The translations under genes were made by a program, and so were the position numbers. The notes under the pieces are model-generated. The model had not been told where the DNA came from, did not search any database, and saw only the letters and a list, made by a program, of their open reading frames with translations. This document shows positions 9,080-16,363 of a stretch of DNA of 64,000 nt, one piece after another. Source of the stretch: Hypericibacter adhaerens (lineage in GTDB: Bacteria > Pseudomonadota > Alphaproteobacteria > Dongiales > Dongiaceae); NCBI RefSeq assembly GCF_008728835.1, contig NZ_CP042582.1:2383001-2447000 (forward strand). Direction: 5' to 3'. Every line of letters starts with the position of its first letter. The first letter of the stretch is position 1.

Positions 9080-9532
9080 TTAATGAGTGAATTTATAGGC
9101 AAAGTCGTATTCGGTGCCCTGCGCGTTGCGGGCATGAAGCTTCATCTCGCCGCGAGCGCCGTAATAGCGGCCGGTTCCTCCGGTGACGGAGAGAACGGAA
9201 TCGGCGGCGTCGAAATAAGGGCCGGCGACGCTGAGCTGACCGTCCGCCAGGGTCAGGGTCCAGAAGCATTCCCAGGCCTTGCCGACGACGGTGCGGATGC
9301 ACCAGCCATTGTCGTGACCCAGCAGATTCTTGTTGTGCTCGTCATAGATCTCGTTGGCGAAGGTCAGAAGGTCGCCGACGCTGTCGCCCTTGTCGCCCAG
9401 ATCGGTGACGGCGTCGGTCGTCGCCCGCTCTACATAGGTCGCGCTCTCCGTCTGGAACGCGTGGGCGGGATGGGCGACCATGAGAAGGCCGGCCGTCGCC
9501 GAGGATAGAAGCAGGCCAAGGAATTTTTTCAT
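9080..9532 (-). CDS. secreted allene-oxide-cyclase / dirigent-like beta-barrel protein
   Basis: 150 residues with a Sec signal peptide (MKKFLGLLLSSATAGLLMVA, cleavage near AHA-FQ). The mature part reads GDLLTFANEIYDEHNKNLLG, then WCIRTVVGKAWECFWTLTLADGQ, GPYFDAADSVLSVTGGTGRY and GARGEMKLHARNAQGTEYDF. This pattern of a small barrel ending in TGGTGxYxGARG is that of the allene oxide cyclase-like/dirigent superfamily. Plant members cyclise oxylipins or steer phenoxy-radical coupling. Bacterial members have no settled role. Two cysteines (WCIRT and WECFW) could form a disulfide. A strong ribosome site, GAGGAGG, precedes the ATG. Confidence 0.8.
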   Translation of the reverse strand: MKKFLGLLLSSATAGLLMVAHPAHAFQTESATYVERATTDAVTDLGDKGDSVGDLLTFANEIYDEHNKNLLGHDNGWCIRTVVGKAWECFWTLTLADGQLSVAGPYFDAADSVLSVTGGTGRYYGARGEMKLHARNAQGTEYDFAYKFTH

Positions 9533-9845
9533 GGGGATTTCCTCCTCTGTTCATGAAAACGGGATGAAATCGGGTCGTGGGGCGCGATGCCGCGAGGCTC
9601 GAGCCCCCATATGAACGCTAGGCCTGTCGTTCCTCGGGCGTCAACGGCTGCGACCGTCCCCCCGCGCCTTCTCGCCGGTATCGCCCGGGAAGAGCCGAAC
9701 CTCGCCCAAGGGGATGATTGCCGGTCCGCTCGGCCGGCGGCTACACTCGATGCGTCAAGAAGAAGCGAAGCTATTTCACCGGCATCGGTCTCGATTCCGG
9801 CGGGAGCCATTCGACGGACAACAGGGAAGGCAAGGGAGGAACGCC
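9533..9845. other. divergent intergenic region
   Basis: 313 bases between the barrel-protein gene (minus) and the first solute-binding protein gene (plus). It must hold both promoters. I could not single out convincing -35/-10 pairs or an operator. Confidence 0.5.
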
Positions 9846-10961
9846 ATGTCCAAAGCAAACGCACAGGAACTGATCGGCCGGTTGGCCGAACGGCGCATCA
9901 CGCGCCGCGAACTGCATCGCTGGCTCGCGGCGGCCGGGATCGGCATCGCCGCCATGCCGGTGCTGACGCGACCCGCGCGGGCCGCCGACCTGATCTACTA
10001 CACATGGAGCGGCTATGACGTGAAGGAGTTCATGCCCGGCTTCGTCGAGAAGCATGGCAGCATGCCGCAGACACCGCTTTTCGGCGACGAGCAGGAAGCG
10101 CTGACCAAGATGCAGAGCGGCTTCCAGGTGGATGTGGCGCATCCCTGCAACAACCGCGTGCCGATCTGGCGCGATGCGGGCGTGATCGAGCCGATCGACA
10201 CCGGCCGCCTCGAGCATTGGGGCGAGCTCTTCGATTCCCTGAAGAACCTGAAAGGCACCGTCACCGAGGACGGGCAGCACTGGTTCGTGCCGATCGACTG
10301 GGGCATGACGGCGCTGATCTATCGCAGCGATTTGATCAAGGACCCGGTCGACAGCTGGGAGCTGCTGTGGGACCCGAAATACAAGGGCAAGCTCTCGATC
10401 GGCGACGGCATGGCCGATACGGGCCTGATCGTGGCGACGCTGCTCAAGATCAAGGACCCGAACAACATGACGGCCGACGATCTCGCCAAGATCAAGCAGA
10501 AGCTCCTGGAGCAGAAGCCGTTGCTGCGCTTCTACTGGAACGACGAGACCACGCTGGAGCAGGCGTTGACCTCGGGCGAGATCGTCGCCTCATCCTCCTG
10601 GAACGGTGCCGCGGCGACCCTGATCGACCAGGGCGTGCCGGTGAAGTTCGTCTCGCCCAAGGAGGGCGCCTTGACCTACTGCTGCGGCCTGGTGCTGGCG
10701 AAGGGCGGCGGCCACCGCGACGATGCCTACGACCTGATCAACGCGATGAGCGCGCCCGAGGCCGGGAAATGGCTGATCGAGACCTATGGCTACGGCCACT
10801 CGAACCACAAGGCATTCGATATGGTGGCGCCGGACGTGCTGACCAAGCGCAGCCTGCCGAAGGACCCGACCGAGATGCTGGGGCAGGGCGTCTATTCGAC
10901 CGTGTCGCGCCATCTGGCCGAGCTCTCGCAGATCCTCGAGGAGGTGAAGGCTTCGCAATGA
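9846..10961 (+). CDS. periplasmic solute-binding protein, spermidine/putrescine (PotD) type
   Basis: 371 residues from the ATG at 9846, preceded by AAGGGAGG; the open frame extends upstream but without a ribosome site. The N-terminus has a twin-arginine-like signal (ITRRELHRWLAAAGIGIAAM, ending PARA). The mature protein starts ADLIYYTWSGYDV, and the body has WFVPIDWGMTALIYRSDL and LEQALTSGEIVASSSWNGA, typical of polyamine-class type II binding proteins. It would deliver its ligand to an ABC importer, but no permease or ATPase gene is in the window. A clear terminator follows. It is a paralogue of the protein at 12453-13565. Confidence 0.88.
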   Translation: MSKANAQELIGRLAERRITRRELHRWLAAAGIGIAAMPVLTRPARAADLIYYTWSGYDVKEFMPGFVEKHGSMPQTPLFGDEQEALTKMQSGFQVDVAHPCNNRVPIWRDAGVIEPIDTGRLEHWGELFDSLKNLKGTVTEDGQHWFVPIDWGMTALIYRSDLIKDPVDSWELLWDPKYKGKLSIGDGMADTGLIVATLLKIKDPNNMTADDLAKIKQKLLEQKPLLRFYWNDETTLEQALTSGEIVASSSWNGAAATLIDQGVPVKFVSPKEGALTYCCGLVLAKGGGHRDDAYDLINAMSAPEAGKWLIETYGYGHSNHKAFDMVAPDVLTKRSLPKDPTEMLGQGVYSTVSRHLAELSQILEEVKASQ

Positions 10962-10990
10962 ACGGCGCTGCATAGCGGGATCATCAGCGA

Positions 10991-11023
10991 CGGGGCTCGG
11001 CCGGAAGGCCGGGCCCCGCTTTT
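10991..11023 (+). terminator. rho-independent terminator after the first solute-binding protein gene
   Basis: CGGGGCTCGGCC (10991-11002), loop GGAA, then GGCCGGGCCCCG (11007-11018) with one mismatch, followed by CTTTTC. It lies 29 bases after the stop codon. Confidence 0.8.
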
Positions 11024-11214
11024 CATGAACCGGCTCTTCCGCGGCAACTGAGACCAAGTGCTTCATTGGTTTCGATTTTTCCGATGTCGCAGGACAAGTC
11101 GCCCGCTTGTGCAGGCGCGAAGGCCCTCATATCCTCGACGCTCGTCACGAACGATTGAATGCAAGCCCCGCAGCGCTTCGTCGAGCCTGCCGGGCGATTG
11201 CCGAAAGGAACAGC

Positions 11215-12390
11215 ATGGCCGTCGCTCCCTCCATCACGATCGCCGAATTCCAGGAGCGGCAGCGCCGCGCCAAGGCCGCCGCGGCAGCAGCCGGCTTCGA
11301 CGGGCTGCTGGTGATCTCGCGCGGCGGCGGTTCCGTCGACCGCTACGCGAACGTGCTCTACCTCGCCAATTTCTACAGCTCCTTCCCCTTCATTCCCGAC
11401 CGCCGGCCCGACTGGTCGGCGCGCGGCCATCCGATGCTCGTCATGCCGAACCAGGGCGATCCCATCCTGGTCGTCGACATGTCGGTGAAGGCGAACGAGA
11501 TACCGGTATCGAACGTGGTTCAGGCGGACGACGTGCTGCCGGCCGTCGTGAAGGCGATCAAGGACGCCAAGCTCGCCGGCAAGCATATCGGCGTCGCGGG
11601 CGCCGACGCGCTGCCCTGGGCCGCCTTCCGCAAGATCGAATCCGATCTGCAGGGCACGAGGTTCACGCCCTGCGACGAGATCCTCGACAAGCTGCGCTCC
11701 GTCAAGTCGCCGGCCGAGATCGCGATCCTGCGCCGCGCCTCCGAGATCGGCTCCAACGCGATCGAGGCGATGATGGATTTCGCCGAGGCCGGCCGCACCC
11801 ATGGCGAGATCATGGGCGTCGGGCTGAACGCGCTCGCGCGCGAAGGGGCCATCATGTACAACAACTTCATGGCCTCGGGCCGCGGCGGCAACGCGCCGGT
11901 CTATATCGCGAACGAGTTCCCCACCTTCGCCTCGAAGGAGCCGCTGGAGGAGGGGCAGTGGTTCGGGATCGGCCTCTCCGGCATCTTTCAGGGCTACTAT
12001 TTCGATCACTCGCGCTCCAAGCCGATCGGCAACGCCTCGCATCCCGAGATCGAATCCTTCGAGGCTTCGATCGCCGCGGTCGAGGCCGGCATCGCCGCGA
12101 TCAAGCCGGGTGCGCGCGCGGGCGACGTGGCCAAGGCCGGCTTCAAGAAGCTCGTGGATCTGGGCTTCTCCCCGCATAGCGATTTCTCGGGGCTCGGGCA
12201 CGGCATCGGCTTGGGCTGGGACGCGCCCTGGCTGGTGCCGGACGAGACCTGGGTGATCGAGCCCGGCATGGTGCTGTGCGTCGAGCGCACGGTGGAGAAA
12301 CATGGCTTCGTCGGCGATTTCGAGGAGACCGTCCTGGTCACCGAGAAAGGCTGCGAGAAGATCAGCAAGGCGCGGATCCGCCGCTGGTAA
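11215..12390 (+). CDS. M24-family (aminopeptidase P / creatinase-like) hydrolase
   Basis: 391 residues from the ATG at 11215 (AAAGGA upstream; earlier in-frame starts lack one). There is an N-terminal creatinase/prolidase-like domain (1-165) and a pita-bread M24 domain (165-391). Later metal ligands are present: Asp264 (YYFDHSRS), His329 (LGHGIGLG), Glu357 (LCVERTV) and Glu370/371 (GDFEETV). The first aspartate expected 11 residues before Asp264 is Gly253 (FGIGLSG). Classical dimetal peptidase chemistry is therefore doubtful; creatinase-type or mononuclear-metal chemistry on a small amide or amine substrate is an alternative. It sits 62 bases before a binding-protein gene, suggesting it processes the imported compound. 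Confidence 0.82.
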   Translation: MAVAPSITIAEFQERQRRAKAAAAAAGFDGLLVISRGGGSVDRYANVLYLANFYSSFPFIPDRRPDWSARGHPMLVMPNQGDPILVVDMSVKANEIPVSNVVQADDVLPAVVKAIKDAKLAGKHIGVAGADALPWAAFRKIESDLQGTRFTPCDEILDKLRSVKSPAEIAILRRASEIGSNAIEAMMDFAEAGRTHGEIMGVGLNALAREGAIMYNNFMASGRGGNAPVYIANEFPTFASKEPLEEGQWFGIGLSGIFQGYYFDHSRSKPIGNASHPEIESFEASIAAVEAGIAAIKPGARAGDVAKAGFKKLVDLGFSPHSDFSGLGHGIGLGWDAPWLVPDETWVIEPGMVLCVERTVEKHGFVGDFEETVLVTEKGCEKISKARIRRW

Positions 12391-12452
12391 TTCCGTCGGT
12401 TCAAGACGGCAAGATCAACAAACGCCGCTCCCTAGGCGGCAGGCAGAGGAAC

Positions 12453-13565
12453 ATGAACAGAGGCAACGTGAATTCCATCATCGATCTCTATATGACCGAC
12501 CGCCGCGGCTTCCTGAAGGCAGCCTCCGCCCTGGGGCTCGGCGTGGCCGTGCTTCCCGTGATCGGGCGCTCCGCCGAGGCCGCCTCGTCGCTCTCCTATT
12601 TCGGCTGGAACGGCTACGAGATCCCCGAGCTGCACCAGGCCTACACCAAGGCCTATGGCGGCGAGCCGACGGCGACCTTCTTCAGCGACGAGGAGGAGGC
12701 GCTGCAGAAGGTGCGGGCCGGCTTCAATCCCGACGTCATCCATCCCTGCATCAACACCGTCCGGCGCTTCAAGGACGCGGGCGCGATCAAGGCGCTCGAC
12801 ACCAAGCAGATTGCCGGCTGGGACAACATCTTCCCGCAGTTCCTGTCGGTGAAGGACGTCAAGCAGGAGAACGACTTCTACATCATGCCGTTCGACTGGG
12901 GCACGTCGTCGGTGATCTATCGCCCCGACCTGGTCGACATCAAGGAGGAGAGCTGGACCATCTTCCTCGACGACCGTTACAAGGGAAAGATGGCCTTCCT
13001 GGATTCGCCCGACAACATCATGGCGGTGGCGGGGCTCCTCAGCGGCGCCAAGAATCCGATGGACATGAACGACGAGGAGATGGCCAAGGCCGGCGACCTG
13101 CTGCGGCACATGCACAAGAACATGCGCTACTACTGGACCGACAACACCGAGCTCGAGCAGTCGCTGGCTTCGGGCGAGGTGGTGGCGGCCTGGGGCTGGG
13201 GCCAGTCGGTCAACACCCTCAAGAAGCAGGGCGTCAACGTCAAGTTCATGAACCCGAAGGAGGGCATCATGACCTGGATCTGCGGCCTGACCTCGACCGT
13301 CAAGGGCCAGTGCCCCGACAAGGAACGCTACGATTTCATGAGCGCGATGCTGGCGCCCGAGAGCGGCAAATACGTGATCGAGCAGTACGGCTACGGGCAC
13401 GCCAACCAGGAGTCCTTCAAGATCGCCTCGCCCGAGGCCGTGGCGCTCCTGGGCTTCAAGGATCCGAACGAGTTCCTCAAGACCGGCAACTTCTTCGTCG
13501 CCGCCGATCCGGACAAGCGCGAAAAGATCCTGGCGCTCTGGCAGACGATCAAGGCGGGTGGCTGA
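12453..13565 (+). CDS. periplasmic solute-binding protein, PotD type, Tat-exported
   Basis: 370 residues starting at ATG 12453 after CAGAGGA. The N-terminus has a model twin-arginine signal, TDRRGFLKAASALGLGVAVL, ending SAEA-A, so it is probably exported folded by Tat. The mature protein starts SLSYFGWNGYEIPELHQAY, and the core has IMPFDWGTSSVIYRPDLV, YYWTDNTELEQSLASGEVVA and MTWICGL. The residue pattern follows the first binding protein (9846-10961) throughout, including the region before the C-terminus (YGYGHAN versus YGYGHSN). It probably shares a transcript with the M24 hydrolase gene. No cognate permease or ATPase is nearby. Confidence 0.88.
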   Translation: MNRGNVNSIIDLYMTDRRGFLKAASALGLGVAVLPVIGRSAEAASSLSYFGWNGYEIPELHQAYTKAYGGEPTATFFSDEEEALQKVRAGFNPDVIHPCINTVRRFKDAGAIKALDTKQIAGWDNIFPQFLSVKDVKQENDFYIMPFDWGTSSVIYRPDLVDIKEESWTIFLDDRYKGKMAFLDSPDNIMAVAGLLSGAKNPMDMNDEEMAKAGDLLRHMHKNMRYYWTDNTELEQSLASGEVVAAWGWGQSVNTLKKQGVNVKFMNPKEGIMTWICGLTSTVKGQCPDKERYDFMSAMLAPESGKYVIEQYGYGHANQESFKIASPEAVALLGFKDPNEFLKTGNFFVAADPDKREKILALWQTIKAGG

Positions 13566-13586
13566 GGCGCGGCCGCCATCGCCTCC

Positions 13587-13667
13587 GGGGAGCCGCCTGA
13601 AGCGGCTCCTCCCCGAACGATAGCCAGACGGGGCGCTTTCCCAAGCCGGGGAGGCGCCCCGTTCTGC
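13587..13667 (+). terminator. tandem hairpins ending the binding-protein operon
   Basis: The first hairpin is GGGGAGCCGC (13587-13596), loop CTGAA, then GCGGCTCC (13602-13609). The second is ACGGGGCGC (13628-13636) pairing with GCGCCCCGT (13654-13662), a perfect 9-base stem followed by TCTGCTTC. The second looks like the operative terminator. Confidence 0.65.
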
Positions 13668-13847
13668 TTCGGAAGACCCGCGATGTGGAGTCTTCGATTC
13701 CGGGGCCGCGCAGAGACGGTCTCCGGCAACCGCCGAAAAGTTCTCCACAGCTTTCTCGTCGTGACCAAATTCGGGCTGAGTTTTCCCGCCCTGTGGGTCG
13801 TTCTTAAATTCACGGACTATTCAATGGAGTCGAAAAAATCTCTTCTG

Positions 13848-13864
13848 TTAATAGTTGAGTAACC
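13848..13864 (+). promoter_or_regulatory. near-consensus CtrA-like box upstream of rpfF
   Basis: TTAA-N7-GTAACC, one base off the TTAA-N7-TTAAC consensus of the alphaproteobacterial regulator CtrA. It lies about 290 bases before the rpfF start. Weak on its own but supported by a perfect box further down. Confidence 0.35.
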
Positions 13865-14000
13865 AAACCCAACCCGCTGGCGGCATTTTGCGACGGACGC
13901 ATTTGGCGTAATTCAGCTATTGTTAGCCATGGCGGAATTGTCGCGGAGCCAGGCGGAGTGGGGCAAAAGTCGTTTTACGACCGTATCTTAAGGTAGCCTG

Positions 14001-14016
14001 TTAACTTTAGATTAAC
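14001..14016 (+). promoter_or_regulatory. perfect CtrA-like box upstream of rpfF
   Basis: TTAA at 14001-14004, seven bases, then TTAAC at 14012-14016, an exact match to the TTAA-N7-TTAAC consensus. TTAA is rare in this GC-rich window. It is 121 bases before the rpfF ATG. Binding is inferred from consensus only. Confidence 0.5.
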
Positions 14017-14136
14017 CACTTTTTTACTAAATTTAACAAGGACATCCGGAATCTTCTGCTTGCAATCTATGAACCGGACGTTCATCCTTTGTTAAGGCTC
14101 TGGGCGAGGGCCGAAACAGGGGCGGGGAGACAAGGA

Positions 14137-15195
14137 ATGTTGGTTAATCGCATCGCGACGGCCGACGGGCTCTACCGGACCGAAGGTCCCGATCCGGACG
14201 GCAACCGGGCCCTGCAAAACAGGTCCGGGCCACGACCGATCGATTCGATCGCGACGCCCGCCGAGCGCCGCTCGGCCCTGGCGCGCTTCGCCGCCACCGG
14301 CGAGCTGACCCTGGGCGAGATGGATCTCTTCTGGGACCGCACGGCCAAGCTCTATTGGCAGTACATGCGTCCCGCCGGCCGGGCCAGCTTCACCTTCGGG
14401 CTGCTGAGCGACCTGCGCGAGGCGCTGTTCTTCCTCACCGACATGTATGCCGAGGCCACGCCCGCGGATCCGCATCCGGTCCGCTATTCGATCCTGGCCT
14501 CCCGCATCCCCGGAATCTTCAATCTCGGCGGCGACCTGCCGCAATTCGCCGAGCTGATCCGCAGCCGCGACCGCTCGGTGCTGCGCCGCTACGCCCATGC
14601 CTGCATCGAGGTGCAGTATCCCCGCGCGACCAATGTCGGCCTGCCCATCATCGGCATTGCGCTGGTGCAGGGCGACGCGCTCGGCGGCGGCTTCGAGGCG
14701 GCCTTGGCCTGCAACGTGATCGTGGCCGAGAAGCGGGCCAAGTTCGGCCTGCCGGAGATCCTCTTCAACCTGTTCCCCGGCATGGGGGCGCTCAGCTTCC
14801 TGACGCGGCGCATCGGCATGGTCGAGGCCGAGCGGATGGTGTTCTCGGGCCGCATCTACAGCGCCGAGGAACTCCATGCGATGGGCGTGGTGGACGTGCT
14901 GGCCGAGGATGGCGAGGGCGAGAAGGCGGTCCAGGACTATATCGCGCGGATCGATCGCGGCTTTGCGACCCGGCTCGCGGTCTATGGCTCGCGCCAGACC
15001 ATCCACCCGGTGACCCGCGAAGAGCTGATGCAGATCACCGAGCGCTGGGTCGACGCGGCGATCGCGCTGGCCCCGGCCGACATCCGCAAGATGGAGCGGC
15101 TGGCCTCGGCCCAGGATCGGCGCTGGGCGGCGATCGCCCAGCAGCAGCGCAGCGGCCAAGGCACCGACGTAGCGGCTCCGGCGGCCACCGCCTGA
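14137..15195 (+). CDS. rpfF: RpfF-type DSF synthase (crotonase-fold enoyl-CoA hydratase/thioesterase)
   Basis: 352 residues from ATG 14137, which has GGGGAGACAAGG just upstream; a TTG at 14089 would add 16 residues without a ribosome site. RpfF enzymes dehydrate and hydrolyse 3-hydroxyacyl-ACP to a cis-2-unsaturated fatty acid, the diffusible signal factor. The signature regions are present: GDLPQFAELIRSRDRSVLRRYA, ALVQGDALGGGFEAAL with Glu187, and KFGLPEILFNLFPGMGA with Glu207. These two glutamates are 20 residues apart, as are the catalytic pair (Glu141/Glu161) of Xanthomonas RpfF. GRIYSAEELHAMGVVDVLAEDG follows. The C-terminal ~90 residues are helical. A strong terminator follows, and rpfC is in the convergent operon. 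Confidence 0.88.
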   Translation: MLVNRIATADGLYRTEGPDPDGNRALQNRSGPRPIDSIATPAERRSALARFAATGELTLGEMDLFWDRTAKLYWQYMRPAGRASFTFGLLSDLREALFFLTDMYAEATPADPHPVRYSILASRIPGIFNLGGDLPQFAELIRSRDRSVLRRYAHACIEVQYPRATNVGLPIIGIALVQGDALGGGFEAALACNVIVAEKRAKFGLPEILFNLFPGMGALSFLTRRIGMVEAERMVFSGRIYSAEELHAMGVVDVLAEDGEGEKAVQDYIARIDRGFATRLAVYGSRQTIHPVTREELMQITERWVDAAIALAPADIRKMERLASAQDRRWAAIAQQQRSGQGTDVAAPAATA

Positions 15196-15260
15196 GGGCG
15201 GCACCTCAAGTTCATGACGGGAGCGACCCGGCCCTGAAGGGGCCGGCAACTCGAGACCGG

Positions 15261-15291
15261 ACCCGGCAGCTCAGGCTGCCGGGTCTTTTTT
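15261..15291 (+). terminator. rho-independent terminator of rpfF
   Basis: ACCCGGCAGC (15261-15270), loop TCAG, GCTGCCGGGT (15275-15284), a perfect 10-base stem followed by CTTTTTTA. It separates rpfF from the convergent operon. Confidence 0.93.
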
Positions 15292-15315
15292 ATGCGCGGC
15301 CGGCCCTGCGGGCGA

Positions 15316-16296
15316 TCAGGGCAGGAGGTCGCCATAGTCGTGGACATAGTCGCCGGGCTCGAAGCCGCCGATGCGGTGCGGCCAGCGCTTGCCGGGCCAC
15401 AGGTAATCGACGCGGCCCTCGGCCGGCCGGTAGACGGCGGTATAGACCGTCGTGAAGCCGGCATGGCGGGAATAGAGCGGCGGCTCGAAGAAGCGGGCGG
15501 TCAGATCGCCGAGGCCGATGCCGGGCTCTTCCAGCGCCCGCAGCAGCCGCTGCTGACGCGCGACGCTGCGCCGGGCGGCGGCGCCCGAGGGCAGCGCCGA
15601 CAGTTCCTGGTGGTTGGTGCAGACCCGCTCGCGCGTCACTGCGGGCTCGCGGCCGGGGCCGAGGAAGAGGGTGGCATAAGCGCCCGACCGGTCGAGCAGC
15701 GTCACGTTCTGCGACAGCGCGAGCGGGACCCGGGCGAGGGCGCGGATCGCTTCCGCCACGTTGCGGCAGGTCTCGAGCAGGTAGCGCAGCACCAGGATGA
15801 TCGAGAAGCCGCGCCCCTGGCCGGCATGGCCGCCGGCGGTGAGGCTGGCCACGAGCCCGTCCTCGTTCATGCCGTCGAGACAGCCGCCCCAGGGGCGCTG
15901 CGCCTTCGCGATCACCTCGCGGCCGAACCAGGCGGTCGCCTCGAAGCGGTCGGAGACGGTCTCCAGCGGGTAGTCGTAATTGCGCACCAGCGCCGGCCCT
16001 TCCTGGCCCAGCCAGACGGCCTGGCTGCAGCCGCCCGGCAGCGGCGGCGGGCGGTAGTGGCTCAGGATGCGGTGCGCGAGATCGTCGTCGCCGACCAGCG
16101 CGCAGACCTGCTCGTAGGCCGGCATCAGCTCCGGCATATGGGCGGCGAGGGCGGCTCTGCATTCGGCGGCGGTCGGCGGATCCGCCAGCCCCTCGCCGCG
16201 GTACCAGCGCTCGGCCTCGCCGCGTCCGGCCGAGAAGCGGGCGAGCCAGTCCGCGCCGGGGACGGGTTCTCGGGCCGCGATGAATCGCTTCTTCAT
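15316..16296 (-). CDS. C45-family Ntn-hydrolase / acyltransferase (isopenicillin-N acyltransferase-like)
   Basis: 326 residues. The motif PGGCSQAVWL followed by LVRNYDYP gives candidate nucleophile Cys90 and Arg105-Asn106, the pattern of the acyl-CoA:6-aminopenicillanate acyltransferase-like (C45) and choloylglycine-hydrolase-like Ntn enzymes. A central MNEDGLVASLTAGG strand and CTNHQE (His/Asn/Glu) also fit the fold. Such proteins cleave or form amide bonds with acyl chains, and many activate by self-cleavage before the cysteine; the precursor segment here would be about 89 residues. No signal peptide is evident. It is the last gene of the minus-strand operon with rpfC (67-base gap), so a role in acyl-signal metabolism is conceivable but unproven. 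Confidence 0.78.
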   Translation of the reverse strand: MKKRFIAAREPVPGADWLARFSAGRGEAERWYRGEGLADPPTAAECRAALAAHMPELMPAYEQVCALVGDDDLAHRILSHYRPPPLPGGCSQAVWLGQEGPALVRNYDYPLETVSDRFEATAWFGREVIAKAQRPWGGCLDGMNEDGLVASLTAGGHAGQGRGFSIILVLRYLLETCRNVAEAIRALARVPLALSQNVTLLDRSGAYATLFLGPGREPAVTRERVCTNHQELSALPSGAAARRSVARQQRLLRALEEPGIGLGDLTARFFEPPLYSRHAGFTTVYTAVYRPAEGRVDYLWPGKRWPHRIGGFEPGDYVHDYGDLLP

Positions 16297-16363
16297 CGCC
16301 GCATTCTAGGCGAAGGCGATGGCCGGCAGGAGACGATCGGAAGCGGGGAGAGACGGCCGGCCG

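Larger units (their letters stand above)
13566..14136. other. long intergenic region upstream of rpfF
   Basis: 571 bases. The first ~100 hold terminator hairpins of the upstream operon. From about 13740 the DNA becomes markedly A/T-rich and contains two CtrA-like boxes (listed separately). The stretch is consistent with a regulated promoter for rpfF. No reading frame in it looks like a gene. Confidence 0.6.

Noticed and set aside
14089..14136. Upstream TTG start for rpfF
   Set aside because: It lacks a ribosome-binding site and would add 16 residues not expected in the family. The ATG at 14137 has GGGGAG at proper distance.
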